Assembly (NCBI RefSeq): GCF_902167145.1
Contig: NC_050105.1
Location: 139,361,988 to 139,425,987 of the forward strand
Direction of reading: 5' to 3'
Source: Zea mays
Taxonomy: Eukaryota > Streptophyta > Magnoliopsida > Poales > Poaceae
Length of the DNA stretch: 64,000 bases
Positions 1 to 12,991 of this stretch are shown piece after piece; the stretch's first letter is position 1; the number at the start of each line of letters is the position of its first letter. The notes below the pieces were generated by a model. The model searched no databases and was not told the DNA's origin. It worked only from the letters and a program-made list of their open reading frames with translations. Position numbers and translations under genes: made by a program.

Positions 1-3000
1 AAACACTTCGATATCCCCCTTTTGCTGGTGGTCTCTCAAAAAGTGATGCCGGATGTCTATGTGCTTTGTGCGGCTGTGCTCAACAGGATTTTCCGCCATG
101 CGGATAGCACTCTCATTATCACATAGGAGTGGGACTTTGCTCAGATTGTAGCTAAAGTCCCGGAGGGTTTGCCTCATCCAAAGTAGTTGCGCGCAACACT
201 GTCCTGCGGCAACGTACTCGGCCTCAGCGGTGGATAGGGCAACGGAAGTCTGTTTCTTAGAGTTCCACGACACCAGGGATCTTCCTAAGAATTGGCACGT
301 CCCCGATGTGCTCTTCCTATCGACCTTACATCCAGCATAGTCGGAGTCTGAGTATCCAACCAAGTCAAAGGTAGACCCCTTTGGATACCAGAGCCCGAAG
401 CAAGGCGTAGCAACTAAATATCTAAGGATTCGCTTCACTGCCACTAAGTGACATTCCTTAGGATCGGATTGAAATCTAGCACACATGCATACGCTAAGCA
501 TAATATCCGGTCTACTAGCACATAAATAAAGCAAAGAACCTATCATGGACCGGTATGCTTTTTGATCAACGGACTTACCTCCTTTGTTGAGGTCGGTGTG
601 TCCGTCGGTTCCCATCGGAGCCTTTGCGGGCTTGGCGTCCTTCATCCCAAACCGCTTTAGCAGATCTTGCATGTACTTCGTTTGGGAGATGAAGGTGCCT
701 TCCTTGAGTTGCTTCACTTGGAACCCAAGGAAGTAGTTCAACTCGCCCATCATCGACATCTCGAATTTCTGCGTCATCACCCTGTTAAACTCTTCACAAG
801 ACTTTTGGTTAGTAGAACCAAATATTATGTCATCGACATAAATTTGGCACACAAACAAATCACCATCACATGTCTTTGTAAAAAGAGTTGGATCGGCTTT
901 CCCAACCTTGAAAGCATTAACAATTAGAAAGTCTCTAAGGCATTCATACCATGCTCTTGGGGCTTGCTTAAGTCCATAGAGCGCCTTAGAGAGCTTACAC
1001 ACATGGTCGGGGTACCGTTCATCCTCGAAGCCAGGGGGTTGCTCCACGTACACCTCCTCCTTGATTGGCCCGTTGAGGAAAGCGCTCTTCACATCCATTT
1101 GGTACAACCTGAAAGAATGATGAGCGGCATATGCTAGCAAGATACGAATTGATTCTAGCCTAGCCACAGGAGCAAAAGTCTCCTCGAAATCCAAACCTGC
1201 GACTTGGGCATAACCTTTTGCCACAAGTCGAGCCTTGTTTCTCGTCACCACTCCGTGCTCGTCTTGTTTGTTGCGGAACACCCACTTGGTTCCCACAACA
1301 TTTTGCTTAGGACGAGGCACCAGTGTCCAAACTTCATTCCGCTTGAAGTTGTTTAGCTCCTCCTGCATGGCCAACACCCAGTCCGGATCTAGCAAGGCCT
1401 CCTCTACCCTGAAAGGCTCAATAGAAGAGACAAAGGAGTAATGCTCACAAAAATTAACTAATCGAGACCGAGTAGTTACTCCCTTGCTAATGTCACCCAG
1501 AATTTGGTCGACGGGATGATCCCTTTGAATCATCGCTCGAACTTGGGTTGGAGGTGCCGATTGCGCTTCTTCCTCCATCACATGATCATCTTGTGCTCCC
1601 CCTTGATCACGCACCTCCTGTTGATGAACCTGTTCATCGTCTTGAGTTGGGGGATGCACCGTTGTTGAGGAAGAAGATTGATCTTGCTCCAAGTGTTCCT
1701 GTGGTCGCACATCACCAATCGCCATGGTGCGCATAGCGGCCGTTGGAACATCTTCTTCATCTACATCATCAAGATCAACAGCTTGCTCTCTTGGAGAGCC
1801 ATTAGTCTCATCAAATACAACGTCGCTAGAGACTTCAACCAAACCCGATGATTTGTTGAAGACTCTATACGCCTTTGTATTTGAGTCATAACCTAATAAA
1901 AACCCTTCTACTGCTTTGGGAGCAAACTTAGAATTTCTACCTTTCTTCACTAGAATGTAGCACTTGCTCCCAAATACACGAAAGTAAGATACATTGGGTT
2001 TGTTACCGGTTAGCAGCTCATACGACGTCTTCTTGAGGAGGCGATGAAGGTAGACCCTGTTGATGGCGTGGCAAGCCGTGTTCACGGCTTCCGTCCAAAA
2101 GCACTCGGGGGTCTTGAACTCTCCTAGCATCGTCCTCGCCATGTCGATGAGCGTCCTGTTCTTCCTCTCTACCACACCATTTTGCTGTGGTGTGTAGGGA
2201 GCGGAGAACTCGTGCTTGATCCCTTCCTCTTCAAGGAACTCCTCCACTTGAAGGTTCTTGAACTCGGACCCGTTGTCGCTCCTTATCTTCTTCACCTTGA
2301 GCTCAAACTCATTTTGAGCTCTCCTGAGGAAGCGCTTGAGGGTCCCTTGGGTTTCAGACTTATCCTGCAAAAAGAACACCCAAGTGAAGCGGGAAAAGTC
2401 ATCAACAATAACTAGACCATACTTACTCCCTCCTATGCTCAGATAGGCGACGGGTCCGAAGAGGTCCATATGCAGCAGCTCCAGAGGTCTTGAAGTGGTC
2501 ATCACATTCTTGCTGTGATGCGCTCCTCCCACTTGTTTTCCTGCTTGACAAGCTGCACAAGGTCTATCTTTTTCGAATTGCACGTTAGTCAAACCTATCA
2601 CGTGTTCTCCCTTTAGAAGCTTGTGAAGGTTCTTCATCCCCACATGCGCTAAGCGGCGATGCCACAACCAGCCCATGCTAGTCTTAGCTATTAAGCATGC
2701 ATCTAGACCGGCCTCTTCTTTTGCAAAATCAACTAAATAAAGTTTGCCGTCTAATACACCCTTAAAAGCTAGTGAACCATCACTTCTTCTAAAGACAGAC
2801 ACATCTACATTTGTAAATAGACAGTTATACCCCATGTTGCATAATTGACTAACAGATAGCAAATTATAACCAAGAGACTCTACTAAAAACACATTAGAGA
2901 TAGAGTGCTCATTAGAAATTGCAATTTTACCTAACCCTTTTACCTTGCCTTGATTCCCATCACCGAATACAATTGAATCTTGGGAATCCTTATTCTTGAC

Positions 3001-3087
3001 GTAGGAGGTGAACATCTTCTTCTCCCCCGTCATATGGTTTGTGCATCCGCTGTCGATAATCCAGCTTGAACCCCCGGATGCATAAAC
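1..3087 (-). CDS. Pol polyprotein of element A (partial, C terminus outside window)
   Basis: Copia-type Pol, read from a putative splice acceptor at 3088-3089. In order I see the protease motif DSGC followed by NHMTG, the GAG-pre-integrase zinc motif (HRRLAH...CAACQ), the integrase core ([23 protein letters not shown], giving the D,D,E triad), RT with [10 protein letters not shown], and RNase H with STAEAEY and CDNESAI. I see no in-frame stop down to position 1, where the sequence is within the last part of RNase H ([12 protein letters not shown]). The protein replicates and integrates the element through an RNA intermediate. It may be functional, but the C-terminal end and the 3' LTR cannot be judged. 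It lies in a different frame from gag; see the junction finding. Confidence 0.88.
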
Positions 3088-3100
3088 CTGCAAGGCAAAT

Positions 3101-5476
3101 TTAGGCTTGGGACTTAGGTACCCAACTCATGTTGGGTCCTACAAGGTTAGTGCAAATATCCTTAGGGACCCAAATGCAAGTTTTGTCTCCCTTGCATTTT
3201 GCCCCTAACTTCCTAGCAACAATTTTCTTATCCTTTCTACAAATAGCAAAGGAAGCATTTAAAGCACAATAAATTGTAGAAGGTTCATTCACTACTTTCC
3301 TAGGAGCATGAATGATATTCTTTCTAGGCATAGCATTTTTCCTAGACATATTTCTACCATGCATAAAGGAAGAACTAGAAGCAAACATGGCACGAGAGTT
3401 AAAATCATCATATGCATTATAACTCCTATAAGCATTTCTAGTTTGTCTCCTATCATGATATATAAAAGCATGATTCCTTTTAGTGCTACTTGCCATAGGG
3501 GCCTTCCCTTTCTCCTTGGCGGAGATGGGAGCCTTATGGCTTGTTAAGTTCTTGGCTTCCCTCTTGAAGCCAAGCCCATCCTTAATTGAGGGGTGTCTAC
3601 CAACCGTGTAGGCATCCCTAGCAAATTTTAGTTTCTCAAAATCACTTTTGCTAGTCTTAAGTTGGGCATTAAGACTAGCTACCTCTTCGTTTAATTTAGA
3701 AATGCAAGCTAGGTGTTCACTATAAGCATCAATGTTAATATCTTTACACCTAGTGCATGCTGCAACATTTTCTATACAAGAGGTGGATTTACTAGCAATC
3801 TCTAACTTAGCATTCAAATCATCATTAATGTTCCTTAATTTAGAAATTGTATCATGGCAAGAGGATAATTCACAAGAAAGCATTTCATTTCTTTTAACTT
3901 CTAGAGCATGAGATCTTTGAGCTTCTACAAATTTATCATGTTCTTCATACAACAAATCCTCTTGCTTTTCTAAAAGTATGTTCTTCTCATTCAGGGCATC
4001 AATCAATTCATTAATTTTGTCTACCTTGGTTCTATCTAGGCCTTTAAACAAACATGAGTAATCTACTTCATCCTCATCACTAGATCCGTCCTCACTTGAA
4101 GAAGCATAGGTAGAGTTCTGAGTACATACCTTCTTCTCCCTTGCCATGAGGCATGTGTGACGCTCGTTTGGGAAGAGGATTGATTTGTTGAAGGCGGTGG
4201 CGGCGAGTCCTTCATTGTCGGAGTCGGAAGAGGAGCAGTCCGAGTCCCACTCTTTGCCTAGATGCGCCTCGCCCTTTGCCTTCTTGTAATTCTTCTTCTT
4301 TTCCCTCTTATTTCCCTGTTCCTGGTCACTATCATTATCGGGGCAGTTAGCGATAAAATGACCAATCTTACCGCACTTGAAGCATGAGCACTTCCCCTTT
4401 GTCTTGGTCTTGCTTGGCTGCCCCTTGTGACCCTTTAGTACCGTCTTGAAGCGTTTAATGATGAGGGCCATCTCCTCATTATTTAGCCCGGCCGCCTCAA
4501 CCTGCGCCACCTTGCTTGGTAGCACCTCCTTGCTCCTTGTTGCCTTGAGAGCAATGGGTTGAGGCTCATGAATAGGACCGTTCAACGCGTCGTCCACGTA
4601 TCTTGCCTCCTTGATCATCATTCTCCCGCTTACGAACTTCCCAAGAACTTCTTCGGGCGACATTTTGGTGTACCTGGGGTTCTCACGAATATTATTCACC
4701 AAATGAGGATCAAGAACGGTAAAGGACCTTAGCATTAGGCGGACGACGTCGTGGTCCGTCCATCGCGTGCTTCCATAGCTCCTTATCTTGTTGACGAGGG
4801 TCTTGAGCCGGTTGTATGTTTGGGTTGGCTCCTCCCCCCTTATCATAGCGAATCTCCCAAGTTCGCCCTCCACCAACTCCATCTTGGTGAGCATGGTGAC
4901 GTCGTTGCCCTCGTGAGAGATTTTGAGGGTGTCCCATATCTGCTTGGCATTGTCCAAGCCGCTCACCTTATTGTATTCTTCCCTGCACAAAGACGCTAAG
5001 AGAACAGTAGTAGCTTGTGCATTTCTATGGATTTGTTCATTTATAAGCATGGGGCTATCCAAGCTATCAAATTTCATTCCATTCTCTACAATCTCCCATA
5101 TGCTTGGATGGAGAGAGAATAAGTGACTATGCATTTTGTGACTCCAAAATCCGTAGTCCTCCCCATCGAAGTGTGGAGGTTTGCCAAGAGGAATGGAAAG
5201 CAAATGCGAATTCGAACTATGTGGAATACGAGAATAATCAAATGAAAAGTTTGAATTGACCGTCTTCCTGTAGTCGTTGTCGTCGTCCTTTTGGGAAGAT
5301 GAAGATTCATCGCTGTCGTAGTAGACGATCTCCTTGATGCGCCTTGTCTTCTTCTTCTTCCCATCTTTTCGTTTATGGCCCGAGCCCGAGTCGTTGGACT
5401 TGTCATCCTTTGGCTCGTTGACGAAGGACTCCTTCTCCTTGTCGTTGATCACGATTCCCTTCCCTTTAGGATCCAT
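3101..5476 (-). CDS. Gag of element A
   Basis: Intact 791-residue Gag starting MDPKGKG. The N terminus is highly charged and Lys-rich. A capsid-like region follows ([16 protein letters not shown], then the UBN2-like helical domain, about residues 90-300). A CCHC zinc knuckle [14 protein letters not shown] lies near residue 365. After an acidic Ser-rich stretch comes a long coiled-coil-prone region (about 490-640), and a basic C terminus carries two WVPK motifs. Gag forms the cytoplasmic virus-like particle and packages element RNA. The start is the first ATG after the primer binding site, 37 bases from it. The length is typical of long Sirevirus Gags. No lesion seen. Confidence 0.92.
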   Translation of the reverse strand: MDPKGKGIVINDKEKESFVNEPKDDKSNDSGSGHKRKDGKKKKTRRIKEIVYYDSDESSSSQKDDDNDYRKTVNSNFSFDYSRIPHSSNSHLLSIPLGKPPHFDGEDYGFWSHKMHSHLFSLHPSIWEIVENGMKFDSLDSPMLINEQIHRNAQATTVLLASLCREEYNKVSGLDNAKQIWDTLKISHEGNDVTMLTKMELVEGELGRFAMIRGEEPTQTYNRLKTLVNKIRSYGSTRWTDHDVVRLMLRSFTVLDPHLVNNIRENPRYTKMSPEEVLGKFVSGRMMIKEARYVDDALNGPIHEPQPIALKATRSKEVLPSKVAQVEAAGLNNEEMALIIKRFKTVLKGHKGQPSKTKTKGKCSCFKCGKIGHFIANCPDNDSDQEQGNKREKKKNYKKAKGEAHLGKEWDSDCSSSDSDNEGLAATAFNKSILFPNERHTCLMAREKKVCTQNSTYASSSEDGSSDEDEVDYSCLFKGLDRTKVDKINELIDALNEKNILLEKQEDLLYEEHDKFVEAQRSHALEVKRNEMLSCELSSCHDTISKLRNINDDLNAKLEIASKSTSCIENVAACTRCKDINIDAYSEHLACISKLNEEVASLNAQLKTSKSDFEKLKFARDAYTVGRHPSIKDGLGFKREAKNLTSHKAPISAKEKGKAPMASSTKRNHAFIYHDRRQTRNAYRSYNAYDDFNSRAMFASSSSFMHGRNMSRKNAMPRKNIIHAPRKVVNEPSTIYCALNASFAICRKDKKIVARKLGAKCKGDKTCIWVPKDICTNLVGPNMSWVPKSQA

Positions 5477-5512
5477 CTCTTCGGGCGGTTAGTCCCTTAC
5501 TTGAAGAGAACG

Positions 5513-5524
5513 GCTCTGATACCA
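5513..5524 (-). other. Primer binding site of element A
   Basis: The minus strand reads TGGTATCAGAGC, complementary to the 3' end of plant initiator tRNA-Met. It sits two bases inside the LTR end, the standard copia arrangement. Confidence 0.9.
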
Positions 5525-5526
5525 AT

Positions 5527-6795
5527 TGAGAGCACCTAGAGGGGGGGGGTGAATAGGTGATCCTGTAAAACTTAAACTTATAGCCACAAAAACTTGTTAA
5601 GTGTTAGCACAATTATTGCCAAGTGGCTAGAGAGGAGTCTCAACAAAACACAATACCACAAGAGATCAAACACAGAGAGGACACAGTGGTTTATCCCGTG
5701 GTTCGGCCAAGACCAACGCTTGCCTACTCCACGTTGTGGCGTCCCAACGGACGAGGGTTGCAATCAACCCCTCTCAAGTGGTCCAAAGACCCACTTGAAT
5801 ACCACGGTGTTTTGCTTTGCCTTTCAATATCCCGTTTGCGAGGAATCTCCACAACTTGGAGTCTCTCGCCCTTACACTTAAGATTCACAAAGAAATACGG
5901 AGTAAGGGAGGGAATGAGCAACGCACACAAGACTTCAAAAGATCAGAGCAACACGCACACAAGCAGCAATAAGAGCTCGCAACACAACTCAAAGAGTACA
6001 CAACTCCACAAGAACTCTATATGCTATCACAATGAATCGAATGCGCGAGATCAATGTCTTGGTGCTTAGAGATGTTGTAGGAATGCTTGGTGTCCTCCTC
6101 CATGTGCCTAGGGGTCCCTTTTATAGCCCCAAGGCAGCTAGGAGCCGTTGAGAACAAATCTGGAAGGCCATCCTTGCCTTCTGTCGTCGGGCGCACCGGA
6201 CAGTCCGGTGCACACCGGACACTGTCCGGTGCCCGATTTATTTCCATAAACAGCACAGTCGACCGTTGCAGACCGTTGGAGATCTGGGAGCTGATGGCGC
6301 ACCGGACAGTCCGGTGCACACCGGACAGTCCGGTGCCCCCTTCTGAACGTTGGCCCGGCCACGTGTCTCGCGCAGATTGCGCGGCCGACCGTTGGCCCGG
6401 CCGACCGTTGGCTCACCGGACAGTCCGGTGCACACCGGACAGTCCGGTGAATTATAGCCGTACGCCGTCGGCAATTTCCCGAGAGCGGCCAGTTCGCCCG
6501 AGTCAGTCTGGCACACCGGACACTGTCCGGTGCACCACCGGACAGTCCGGTGCCCTAGACCGAAACAGCCTCTTGGCTGTTCACAGCCAACTCTTCTTCT
6601 TTCTTCTTCTCTCTGTTTCTTTCACTTAGACAAGTATATTAGTACACAAAACCAATGTACTAAGGCTTAGAAACATACCTTTACTTGTGATTTGCACTTT
6701 GTTCATCCATGGGCATAGATTTACATTTAAGCACTTGTGTTGGCGCTCAATCACCAAAATACTTAGAAATGGCCCAAAGGCACATTTCCCTTTCA
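5527..6795 (-). repeat. 5' LTR of element A
   Basis: 1269-bp LTR, TG at 5527 and CA at 6795. A promoter-distal block (about 6190-6560) holds many copies of CACCGGACAGTCCGGTG-type palindromes, the conserved inverted repeats known from Sirevirus LTRs. The TATA element (minus strand CTATAAAAGG) lies in the loop of an inverted repeat at 6105-6136. The transcribed part carries the conserved CCGTGGTTCGGCC / TTGTGGCGTCC region shared with the other families. Confidence 0.9.
6105..6136 (-). promoter_or_regulatory. LTR promoter TATA box inside an inverted repeat (element A)
   Basis: TGCCTAGGGG (6105-6114) pairs 9 of 10 with CCCCAAGGCA (6127-6136). The 12-base loop contains TATA on the minus strand. 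The same layout with different sequence occurs in the LTRs of B, C and D. Confidence 0.6.
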
Positions 6796-6974
6796 CCAGT
6801 GCAGGATGTGCGCGTCCTTGCTACAGGGAAGATAGAGGCGAACTGGTGGAGGTGGAGGCCGAACTGGCGGTGGCGGATGCCTGAGTCAGAGCCCGCCCGA
6901 CCGCCTCGGAGGTTGCTGCCTTGTGCCCTTGCCGAATTCGTAGAGCCTAAAGACGTGTAGAGCGATAGAGGACT
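6796..6974. other. Short host interval between elements A and D
   Basis: GC-rich 179-bp stretch with no feature I recognise. It ends with GGACT (6970-6974), the left target duplication of element D. Its natural continuation is at 26044 onward. Confidence 0.6.
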
Positions 6975-7510
6975 TGAAAGGGAATTAGGCTTACACCTAG
7001 TTCCTAAATGATTTTGGTGGTTGAATTGCCCAACACAAATAATTGGACTAACTAGTTTGCTCTAGTGAATAAGTTATACAGGTGTAAAAGGTTCACACTT
7101 AGCCAATAAAAAGATCAAGTATTGGATTCAACCAAGGAGCAAAGGGGCAACCGAAGGCACCTCTGGTCTGAGGGCACCGGACTGTCCGGTGCACCACCGG
7201 ACAGTGTCCGGTGCACCAGAGGACTCCAACTCAAACTTGCCACCTTCATGAATTTCCAGAGGCACTCCGCTATAATTCACCGGACTGTCCGGTGTACACC
7301 GGACAGTGTCCGGTGCTCCAAGGAAGAGCCGCCTCAGGAACTCGCCAGCCTCGGGAAAACGCAGCGGCTGCTCCGCTATAATTCACCGGACTGTCCGGTG
7401 TACACCGGACTGTCCGGTGAACCAGTAGAGCAACGACTACTTCGCGCCAACGGTCACCTGCAGGCGCATTTAATGCGCGCCAGAAGCGCGCAGAAGTCAG
7501 GCACGCCCAT
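6975..7510 (+). repeat. 5' LTR of element D, first part (U3)
   Basis: The first 536 bp of the LTR. It carries several CACCGGACTGTCCGGTG-type palindromes and stops at CCCAT (7506-7510), the duplicated target of element B. The matching uninterrupted copy is in the 3' LTR at 24726-25260. Confidence 0.93.
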
Positions 7511-8922
7511 TGATAGTCGCCTAGAGGGGGGTGAATAGGGCGAAACTGAAATTTACAAATATAAACACAACTACAAGCCGGGTTAGCGTTAGAAATATAA
7601 ACGAGTCCGCGAGAGAGGGTGAAAAACAAATCGCAAGCAAATGAAGAGTGTGACACGCGGATTTGTTTTACCGAGGTTCGGTTCTTGCAAACCTACTCCC
7701 CGTTGAGGAGGCCACAAAGGCCGGGTCTCTTTCAACCCTTCCCTCTCTCAAACGGTCCTTCGGACCGAGTGAGCTTCTCTTCTCAAATCAAAACCGGGAA
7801 CAAAACTTCCCCGCAAGGGCCACCACACAATTGGTGCCTCTTGCCTTGATTACAATTGAATGTTGATCACAAGAACAAGTGAGAAAGAAAAGAAGCAATC
7901 CAAGCGCAAGAGCTCAAAAGAACACGACAAATCTCTCTCGCTAATCACTAAAGCCTTGTGTGGAATTGGAGAGGATTTGATCTCTTTGGTGTGTCTAGAA
8001 TTGAATGCCTAGCTCTTGTAAGTGGTTGAGAAGTGGAAAACTTGGATGCAATGAATGGTGGGGTGGTTGGGGTATTTATAGCCCCAACCACCAAACTTGA
8101 CCGTTGGTGGAGGCTGTCTGTTCGATGGCGCACCGGACAGTCCGGTGCACACCGGACATGTCCGGTGCACCAGCCACGTCACCAATGCCATTGGAATCTG
8201 ACCGTTGGAGTTCTGACTTCTGGGCCCGCCTCGATGTCCGGTGGCGCACCAGACATGAACTGTTCAGTGTCCGGTGCGCCGGTATGGGCGCGCCTGCCTT
8301 CTGCGCGCGCTGCGCGCGCATTTAATGCGTTGCAGGTAGCCGTTGGCGCGAAGTAGCCGTTGCTCCGAGGATTCACCGGACAGTCCGGTGCACACCGGAC
8401 ATGTCCGGTGAATTATAGCGGAGCAGCCTTCGTGAAATCCCGAGGCTGGCGAGTTTCTGAGCCGCGTCCAGTTGGAGCACCGGACACTGTCCGGTGTACA
8501 CCGGACAGTCCGGTGAATTTTAGCGCGCCGGCTCTAAGAAATTCCCAAGGCTGAGGAGTTCTGCGCGAGGTCTCCTGGTGCACCGGACACTGTCCGGTGT
8601 ACACCGGACAGTCCGGTGAATTTTAGCGCGCCGGCTCTAAGAAATTCCCGAGGCTGAGGAGTTCTGCGCGAGGTCTCCTGGTGCACCGGACACTGTCCGG
8701 TGCGCCACCGGACAGTCCGGTGCGCCAGACCAGGGAGCCTTTCGGGATGCCTTTTGCTCTCTATTTCGAACCCAACTTTGGTCTTTTTAATTGGCTTGTT
8801 GAGAACTTTTGACACCTGTATAACTTATACACTAGAGCAAACTAGTTAGTCCAATTATTTGTGTTGGGCAATTCAACCACCAAAATCATTTAGGAACTAG
8901 GTGTAAGCCTAATTCCCTTTCA
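7511..8922 (-). repeat. 3' LTR of element B
   Basis: 1412 bp, reading TGATAGTCGCC ... CCCTTTCA on the plus strand. Contains a duplicated palindrome-bearing unit (about 8480-8690) that is 21 bp longer than in the 5' LTR. The TATA region (8057-8090) lies in the same inverted repeat as in C. Confidence 0.93.
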
Positions 8923-8936
8923 ATCTCCCCCTTTTT
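8923..8936 (-). other. Polypurine tract of element B
   Basis: On the minus strand AAAAAGGGGGAGAT directly abuts the 3' LTR. Further GGGGGAG tracts lie across 9200-9430, the multiple-polypurine-tract layout known in Sireviruses. Confidence 0.8.
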
Positions 8937-9641
8937 GGTGATTGATGCCAACACAAACCAAAGCAAATATAGAAGTGTATAATTGAACTAGTTTGCATAT
9001 TGTAAGTGCAAAGGTTGCTTGGAATTGAGCCAATATAAATACTTACAAGATATGCATGGATCGTTTCTTTGTTTTTAACATTTTGGACCACGTTTGCACC
9101 ATATGTTTTGTTTTTGCAAACTCTTTTGTAAATTCTTTTCAAAGTTCTTTTGCAAATAGTCAAAGGTAAATGAATAAGATTTGCAAAGCTTTTTCAAGAT
9201 TTGAAATTTTCTCCCCCTGTTTCAAATGCTTTTGACTAAACAAAATTCCCCCTAAATGAGATCCACCTCTTAGTGTTCAAGAGGGTTTTGATATATCTTT
9301 TTTGAAATACTACTTTCTCCCCCTTTTGAACACAATAGGATGCTAATTGAAAATACTCTTTGGAAAACTAAATTTTTGAAATTGGTGGTGGTGCGGTCCT
9401 TTTGCTTTGGGCTCATACCCTCTCCCCCTTTGGCATGAATCGCCAAAAACGGAATCGTTAGAGCCCTCTAAGTACTTTCTTCCCCTTTGGTCATAAATAG
9501 ATGAGTTAAGATTATACCAAAGACGAAGTTCTTTTGCTTTCTCCTCCAAAGATGGAGAGTGGCATGGAGTGACGGCAAAGGATGAGTTACGGAGTGGAAG
9601 CCTTTGTCTTTGCCGAAGACTCCAATTCCCTTTCAATACAC

Positions 9642-9685
9642 CTATGACTTGGTTTGAAATGGACTTGAAAACACATTAGTCATAG
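9642..9685 (-). other. Post-pol stem-loop (element B)
   Basis: CTATGACT (9642-9649) and AGTCATAG (9678-9685) form an 8-bp stem around a loop holding the conserved TTCAAGTC-type sequence. It sits just after the pol stop and is present at the same place in C and D. Confidence 0.6.
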
Positions 9686-9736
9686 CATATGAAAGAGACA
9701 TGATCAAAGGTATATAAAATGAGCTATGTGTGCAAA

Positions 9737-12700
9737 TCAACAAAAGAAGTTCCTAGAATCAAGAATATTTAGCTCATGCCTAAGTTTGTTAAAAGATTGT
9801 TCATCAAGAGGATTGGTAAAGATATCGTCTAATTGATCTTTAGTGTTAATGTAAGAAATCTCGATATCTCCCTTTTGTTGGCGATCCCTTAAAAAGTAAT
9901 ACCGAATGGCTATGTGTTTAGTGCGGCTATGCTCGACGGGATTATCCGCCATTTTGATTGCACTCTCATTATCACATAGCAAAGGGACTTTGGTTAATCT
10001 GTAACCGTAGTCCCGCAGGGTTTGCCTCATCCAAAGCAATTGCGCGCAACAATGGCCTGCGGCAATGTACTCGGCTTCGGCGGTGGAAGAGCGACCGAAT
10101 TTTGCTTCTTTGAAGCCCAAGACACCAAGGATCTTCCCAAGAACTGGCAAGTCCCCGATGTGCTCTTCCTATTGATTTTGCACCCTGCCCAATCGGCATC
10201 CGAATAACCAATCAAATCAAATGTGGATCCCCTAGGATACCAAAGCCCAAACTTAGGAGTATAAGCCAAATATCTCAAGATTCATTTTACGGCCGTAAGG
10301 TGAGCTTCCTTAGGGTCGGCTTGGAATCTTGCACACATGCATACGGAAAGCATAATATCCGGTCGAGATGCACATAAATAGAGTAAAGAACTTATCATCG
10401 ACCGGTATACCTTTTGATCCACGGACTTACCTCCCGTGTCGAGGTCGAGATGCCCATTGGTTCCCATGGGTGTCTTGATGGGCTTGGCATCCTTCATCCC
10501 AAACTTGTTGAGAATGTCTTGAGTGTACTTTGTTTGGCTAATGAAGGTGCCTTCTTGGAGTTGCTTCACTTGAAATCCCAAGAAGTACTTCAACTCCCCC
10601 ATCATAGACATCTCGAACTTTTGTGTCATGATCCTACTAAACTCTTCACATGTAGACTCGTTAGTAGACCCAAATATAATATCATCAACATAAATTTGGC
10701 ATAGAAACAAGTCATTTTCAAGAGTTTTAGTGAATAGAGTAGGATCGGCCTTTCCGACTTTGAAACCATTTGCAATAAGAAAATCTCTAAGGCATTCATA
10801 CCATGCTCTTGGGGCTTGCTTAAGCCCATAAAGCGCCTTAGAGAGCTTATAGACATGATTAGGATACTCACTGTCTTCAAAGCCGGGAGGTTGCTCAACA
10901 TAGACTTCTTCCTTGATTGGTCCATTGAGGAAGGCACTTTTCATGTCCATTTGATAAAGCTTAAAGCCATGGTAAGTAGCATAGGCTAATAATATACAAA
11001 TTGACTCAAGCTTAGCTACGGGTGCATAGGTTTCACCGAAATCCAAACCTTCGACTTGGGAGTATCCTTTGGCCACAAGTCGGGCTTTGTTTCTTGTCAC
11101 CACACCATGCTCATCTTGCTTGTTGCGGAAGACCCATTTGGTTCCTACAACATTTTGGTTAGGACGTGGAACTAAATGCCATACCTCATTTCTAGTGAAG
11201 TTGTTGAGCTCCTCTTGCATCGCCACCACCCAATCCGAATCTTGTAGTGCTTCCTCTACCCTGTGTGGCTCAATAGAGGAAACAAACGAGTAATGTTCAC
11301 AAAAATGTGCAACACGAGATCTAGTGGTTACCCCCTTATGAATGTCGCCGAGGATGGCGTCGACGGGGTGATCTCGTTGAATTGCTTGGTGGACTCTTGG
11401 GTGTGGCGGTCTTTGTTCTTCATCCTCCTTGTCTTCCTCAATTGCATCTCCCCCTTGATCATTGCCGTCATCTTGAGGTGGCTCATTTTCTTGATCTTCT
11501 ACTTCATCAACTTGAGCTTCATCCTCATTTTGAGTTGGTGGAGATGCTTGCGTGGAGGAGGATGGTTGATCTTGTGCATTTGGAGGCTCTTCAGACTCCT
11601 TAGGACACACATCCCCAATGGACATGTTCCTTAGCGCGACGCATGGAGCCTCTTCAATACCTATCTCATCAACATCAACTTGCTCTACTTGAGAGCCGTT
11701 AGTCTCATCAAACACAACGTCACAAGAAACTTCAACTTGTCCGGAGGACTTGTTAAAGACTCTATATGCCCTTGTGTTTGAATCATATCCTAGTAAAAAA
11801 CCTTCTACAGTCTTAGGAGCAAATTTTGATTTTCTACCTCTTTTAACAAGAATAAAGCATTTGCTACCAAAGACTCTAAAATATGAAATGTTGGGCTTTT
11901 TACCGGTTAGGAGTTCATATGATGTCTTCTTGAGGATTCGGTGTAGATATAACCGGTTGATGGCGTAGCAAGCGGTGTTGACCGCCTCGGCCCAAAACCG
12001 ATCCGAAGTCTTGTACTCATCAAGCATGGTCCTTGCCATGTCCAATAAAGTTCGATTCTTCCTCTCCACTACACCATTTTGTTGTGGCGTGTAGGGAGAA
12101 GAGAACTCATGCTTGATGCCCTCCTCCTCAAGGAAGCCTTCGATTTGAGAGTTCTTGAACTCCGTCCCGTTGTCGCTTCTAATTTTCTTGATCCTTAAGC
12201 CGAACTCATTTTGAGCTCGTCTCAAGAATCCCTTTAAGTTCTCTTGGGTTTGTGATTTTTCCTGCAAAAAGAATACCCAAGTGAAGCGAGAATAATCATC
12301 CACTATTACAAGACAATACTTACTCCCGCCGATGCTTATGTAAGCAATCGGGCCGAATAGATCCATGTGGAGTAGCTCAAGCGGCCTGTCGGTCGTCATG
12401 ATGTTCTTGTGTGGATGATGAGCTCCAACTTGCTTTCCTGCTTGGCATGCGCTACAAATCCTGTCTTTCTCAAAATGAACATTTGTTAGTCCTAAAATGT
12501 GTTCTCCCTTTAGAAGCTTATGAAGATTCTTCATCCCAACATGTGCTAGTCGGCGATGCTAGAGCCAGCCCATGTTAGTCTTAGCAATTAAGCAAGTATC
12601 GAGTTCAGCTCTATCAAAATCTACCAAGTATAGCTGACCCTCTAACACTCCCTTAAATGCTATTGAATCATCACTTCTTCTAAAGACAGTGACACCTATA

Positions 12701-12978
12701 TCAGTGAAAAGACAGTTGTAGCCCATTTTGCATAATTGAGACACAGAAAGCAAATTGTAATCTAATGAATCTACAAGAAAAACATTGGAAATAGAATGGT
12801 CAGGAGATATAGCTATTTTACCCAATCCTTTGACCAAACCTTGGTTTCCATCCCCGAATGTGATAGCTCGTTGGGCATCTTGGTTTTTCTCGTAAGAGGA
12901 GAACATCTTCTTCTCCCCTGTCATATGATTTGTGCACCCGCCGTCGAGTATCCAACTTGAGCCCCCGGATGCATAAAC
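9737..12978 (-). pseudogene. Pol polyprotein of element B (broken)
   Basis: Same domain order as the Pol of C, but disabled. A TAG replaces the Trp codon of the GAG-pre-integrase motif (12559-12561). A TGA replaces an Arg codon after RT (10282-10284). A one-base deletion near 10087 shifts the RNase H frame. Protease, integrase core ([21 protein letters not shown]) and RT ([10 protein letters not shown]) are otherwise recognisable. The two nonsense changes fit C-to-T or G-to-A transitions. No functional polyprotein can be made. Confidence 0.93.
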
Positions 12979-12991
12979 CTACAAAACAATT

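Larger units (their letters stand above)
1..6795 (-). mobile_element. Element A: Ji/Opie-type Sirevirus (Ty1/copia), 3' end outside window
   Basis: Minus-strand LTR retrotransposon. Reading right to left it shows the 5' LTR (5527-6795), a primer binding site complementary to initiator tRNA-Met (5513-5524), gag (3101-5476) and pol running off the left edge near the end of RNase H. The LTR begins TG and ends CA. Its internal order (protease, integrase, RT, RNase H) is that of Ty1/copia. The long gag with a zinc knuckle and the CACCGGACAGTCCGGTG palindromes in the LTR place it in the Sirevirus genus. It is a different family from B, C and D: the LTR starts TGAGAGCACC instead of TGATAGTCGCC (as read on this strand) and gag differs at both ends. 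The outer 5-bp flank is CCAGT (6796-6800); its partner is outside the window. Confidence 0.93.

Noticed and set aside
4751..5126. Plus-strand ORFs opposite gag and pol (also near 11382, 22000, 33699).
   Set aside because: Antisense shadows of the retrotransposon genes with no independent support.
6087..6629. Long ORFs rich in HRTVRCTPDSPV-type peptides in the LTRs (also near 7122, 8033, 25020, 28497, 36701).
   Set aside because: They are translations of the CCGGACAGTCCGG palindromes in several frames and both strands; no codon bias or domain, and located in U3.
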